Position numbers and translations under genes: made by a program | Assembly: GCA_964415245.1 (NCBI GenBank) | Contig: CAYQAJ010000100.1 | Span: forward strand, 1 to 16,486 | Origin: CAYQAJ01 sp964415245 | GTDB lineage: Bacteria; Planctomycetota; Planctomycetia; Pirellulales; Pirellulaceae | Reading direction: 5' to 3' | DNA: 16,486 bases | In this document: positions 15,026-16,486 of the stretch, piece by piece | How positions within the stretch are numbered: the stretch's first letter is position 1 | Layout of the letters: each line of letters begins with the position of its first letter | The notes under the pieces: generated by a model | The model's database searches: none | Seen by the model: the letters and a program-made list of their open reading frames with translations, nothing else | Told to the model about the DNA's origin: nothing

Positions 15026-16486
15026 ATGAGCAACACACTTCGATGGTGCGCGTTCGTATTGGTCGTTGGTGCGCTGGCCGTGCCCGCAAGGGCGCAGGTT
15101 TGCTACGGGCCGTCGTATCGGCTCGAGTATCGCACCGTCTATGAACCCACGCCGGTAACGACCTGGCGGCTGGAGCACGAAACGGTGCTCGAAGAGCAGC
15201 CGGTCACCACCTACAAGCCGGTCACCGAGATGCAGGAGCGCGAACGGCGCTACACGGTGGCCAAGCCGGTCATCGAGACCAGCGAACGCGAGGAGCGGTA
15301 CACGGTGCTCCGTCCCGAGTGGACCAGCGAGATGCAGGATCGCTCGTATACTCGCGTGCGGATGGTTACGGAAACGGGCACGCGCGAAGAGCGCCGCACC
15401 GTTTACAAACCGGTCTGGGAAACCCAGTATCGGGAGCAGAAGCAGATCGTCCGCCGCCCCGTCACCGAGGAGGTAATGCAGAGCCAGAACTACGTCACCT
15501 ACGAACCGGTGACGACGATGACCACGCAGCTCGTCGACCAGGGCGGCTACGTCAACCAATCGACCTACGTGCCCGGGCCGGTTCGCAACAAGCTTCGCTG
15601 GCTGCCGCGCACGTACACCGTCGACCCGTTCTCCGGATCAACCGTTCTCCAGCGGGGCGGCCTGCACTGGGTTCCTACGCAAGCGCAAGGCACGTATGCC
15701 GTGCAAACGCAGTACGTTCCCAATGTGGTCGCGCAGCAAGTGCCGCAAACGACCATGGTAGCGAAAGTCGTCACCCAGCAGACGCCGGTGCAAGTAACGC
15801 GCTACGTCGACGAAGAGCAAGTTACCCAGATTCCGGTCCAGGTCTGCCGCATGGAGGCCACCGAAGAGGTACACCACATCCCTTACACCGTGCAGCGACC
15901 CGAGAACGAAGAAGTCAATTACCAGGTCGAGGTGAAGACGTGCCGCTGGGTCCGCCAGGAAGTGGTGCGGAAGATTCCCGTCACCACGCAGCGCATCCAA
16001 TACGAAGAGCGCGTGGAGAAGGTGCCCGTGCAGGTGACCAGAATGGTCGCGGAAACCTCGATGGTCACGGTGCCGCGCACGGTGGCCAAGTGGGTCGCCA
16101 CCACGAAGACGTACTACCGACCCCGCACGGTTGTAATGCGGATTCCGCTCACCTCCGAGGGGGTATACGTCGTTCCCGACGAAGCGTACTACCCGCCGGC
16201 ACTCCAGCAGGTGCCCGATTCCACCACGGTCCGCAAGGTGCCCGATGGCGGCGCGAAGTCTGAAAACGGCGACGCGGCCAAGCAGAATGGCGACTCCGAC
16301 GGCCAGAGCACCTCGGGCGACGATGCTGACTCGAAGCAGGAAGGCGGCGACGCCGCAAGCGGCACCAACGGCAGCGAGCCGAAGGACAGCGACGAAACCG
16401 GTAATCCGGAAATCAACCTCGACGAGTTGCGGCAGGGCGATGGCGGCGCAAAGAACCCCGGCAATGGCAGCGGCACCTCGACGGGC
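15026..16486 (+). CDS. Secreted YTV-repeat protein, 3' end cut by the window
   Basis: Exported protein of the planctomycete-type YTV repeat family; 487 residues are visible and the frame stays open to the last base, so the C-terminus is missing. A signal peptide (about 1-23, core CAFVLVVGALAV, cleavage PARA|QVCYG) is followed by degenerate repeats about 20-30 residues apart built on Y-T/K-V/P: YKPVTEM, YTVAKPVIET, YTVLRPEW, YKPVWET, YTVQRPE. They are rich in Val, Thr, Arg, Glu and Gln. From about residue 400 the sequence becomes a low-complexity Gly/Asp/Ser/Asn/Glu tail. Repeats of this kind are probably extended beta structure at the cell surface or periplasm, possibly cross-linking; this is inference. 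The ATG at 15026 follows AAGGGA at 15012-15017. The rightmost gene-sized frames overlapping it are shadows. Confidence 0.88.
   Translation, partial: MSNTLRWCAFVLVVGALAVPARAQVCYGPSYRLEYRTVYEPTPVTTWRLEHETVLEEQPVTTYKPVTEMQERERRYTVAKPVIETSEREERYTVLRPEWTSEMQDRSYTRVRMVTETGTREERRTVYKPVWETQYREQKQIVRRPVTEEVMQSQNYVTYEPVTTMTTQLVDQGGYVNQSTYVPGPVRNKLRWLPRTYTVDPFSGSTVLQRGGLHWVPTQAQGTYAVQTQYVPNVVAQQVPQTTMVAKVVTQQTPVQVTRYVDEEQVTQIPVQVCRMEATEEVHHIPYTVQRPENEEVNYQVEVKTCRWVRQEVVRKIPVTTQRIQYEERVEKVPVQVTRMVAETSMVTVPRTVAKWVATTKTYYRPRTVVMRIPLTSEGVYVVPDEAYYPPALQQVPDSTTVRKVPDGGAKSENGDAAKQNGDSDGQSTSGDDADSKQEGGDAASGTNGSEPKDSDETGNPEINLDELRQGDGGAKNPGNGSGTSTG

Noticed and set aside
1..16486. CRISPR arrays, tRNA/rRNA genes, transposases, prophage or defence genes
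   Set aside because: I looked for regularly spaced identical repeats, T-loop motifs such as GGTTCGAATCC and characteristic protein motifs, and found none that hold up.

Overview
This window is high-GC DNA most consistent with a planctomycete, probably of the Pirellula/Rhodopirellula side of the phylum. The marker content points that way: a secreted YTV-repeat protein, a PilZ-like membrane protein with an 'LTxxQ' tail, a pair of small secreted beta-rich proteins, a membrane-anchored HEAT-repeat protein, long spacers full of hairpins, and several starts without a good Shine-Dalgarno. This is inferred from protein families; no rRNA or tRNA lies in the window. A run of 100 N (1327-1426) shows that it comes from a scaffolded draft or metagenome assembly.

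Layout. 1-491 has no convincing gene but opens with a nested hairpin. 492-1313 (+) is a PilZ-like/transmembrane protein ending at a short tandem repeat that runs into the gap. 1427-2226 has no gene; it holds a sigma70-like promoter followed about 310 bases later by an intrinsic terminator (a candidate small RNA) and two 90%-identical 60-base repeats. The minus strand then carries nhaA (3753-2227), a diguanylate cyclase with one intact and one decayed GGDEF domain (5855-4227), and a two-gene unit of paralogous secreted proteins (8287-7511 and 7458-6502). A 542-base divergent spacer (8288-8829) separates these from a plus-strand series: panB (8830-9630), a DUF255/YyaL-type thioredoxin-fold protein (9813-11888), a CPBP-family membrane protease (12007-13101), a HEAT-repeat membrane protein (13281-14348), a 677-base spacer with a candidate promoter, and a YTV-repeat protein (15026 to beyond the window end).

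How the genes fit together. Most are housekeeping or cell-envelope genes rather than one pathway. A possible link is c-di-GMP signalling: a potential producer (GGDEF, 4227-5855) lies near a PilZ-like potential receptor (492-1313). NhaA, the secreted pair, the CPBP protease and the YTV protein all act at or beyond the cytoplasmic membrane. I see no CRISPR array, prophage, transposase, toxin-antitoxin or defence cassette. The best candidates for something undescribed are the putative structured RNA at 1623-1959, the acidic/histidine-rich insert in NhaA, the tandem paralogous secreted pair, and the alternative hairpins upstream of the diguanylate cyclase.
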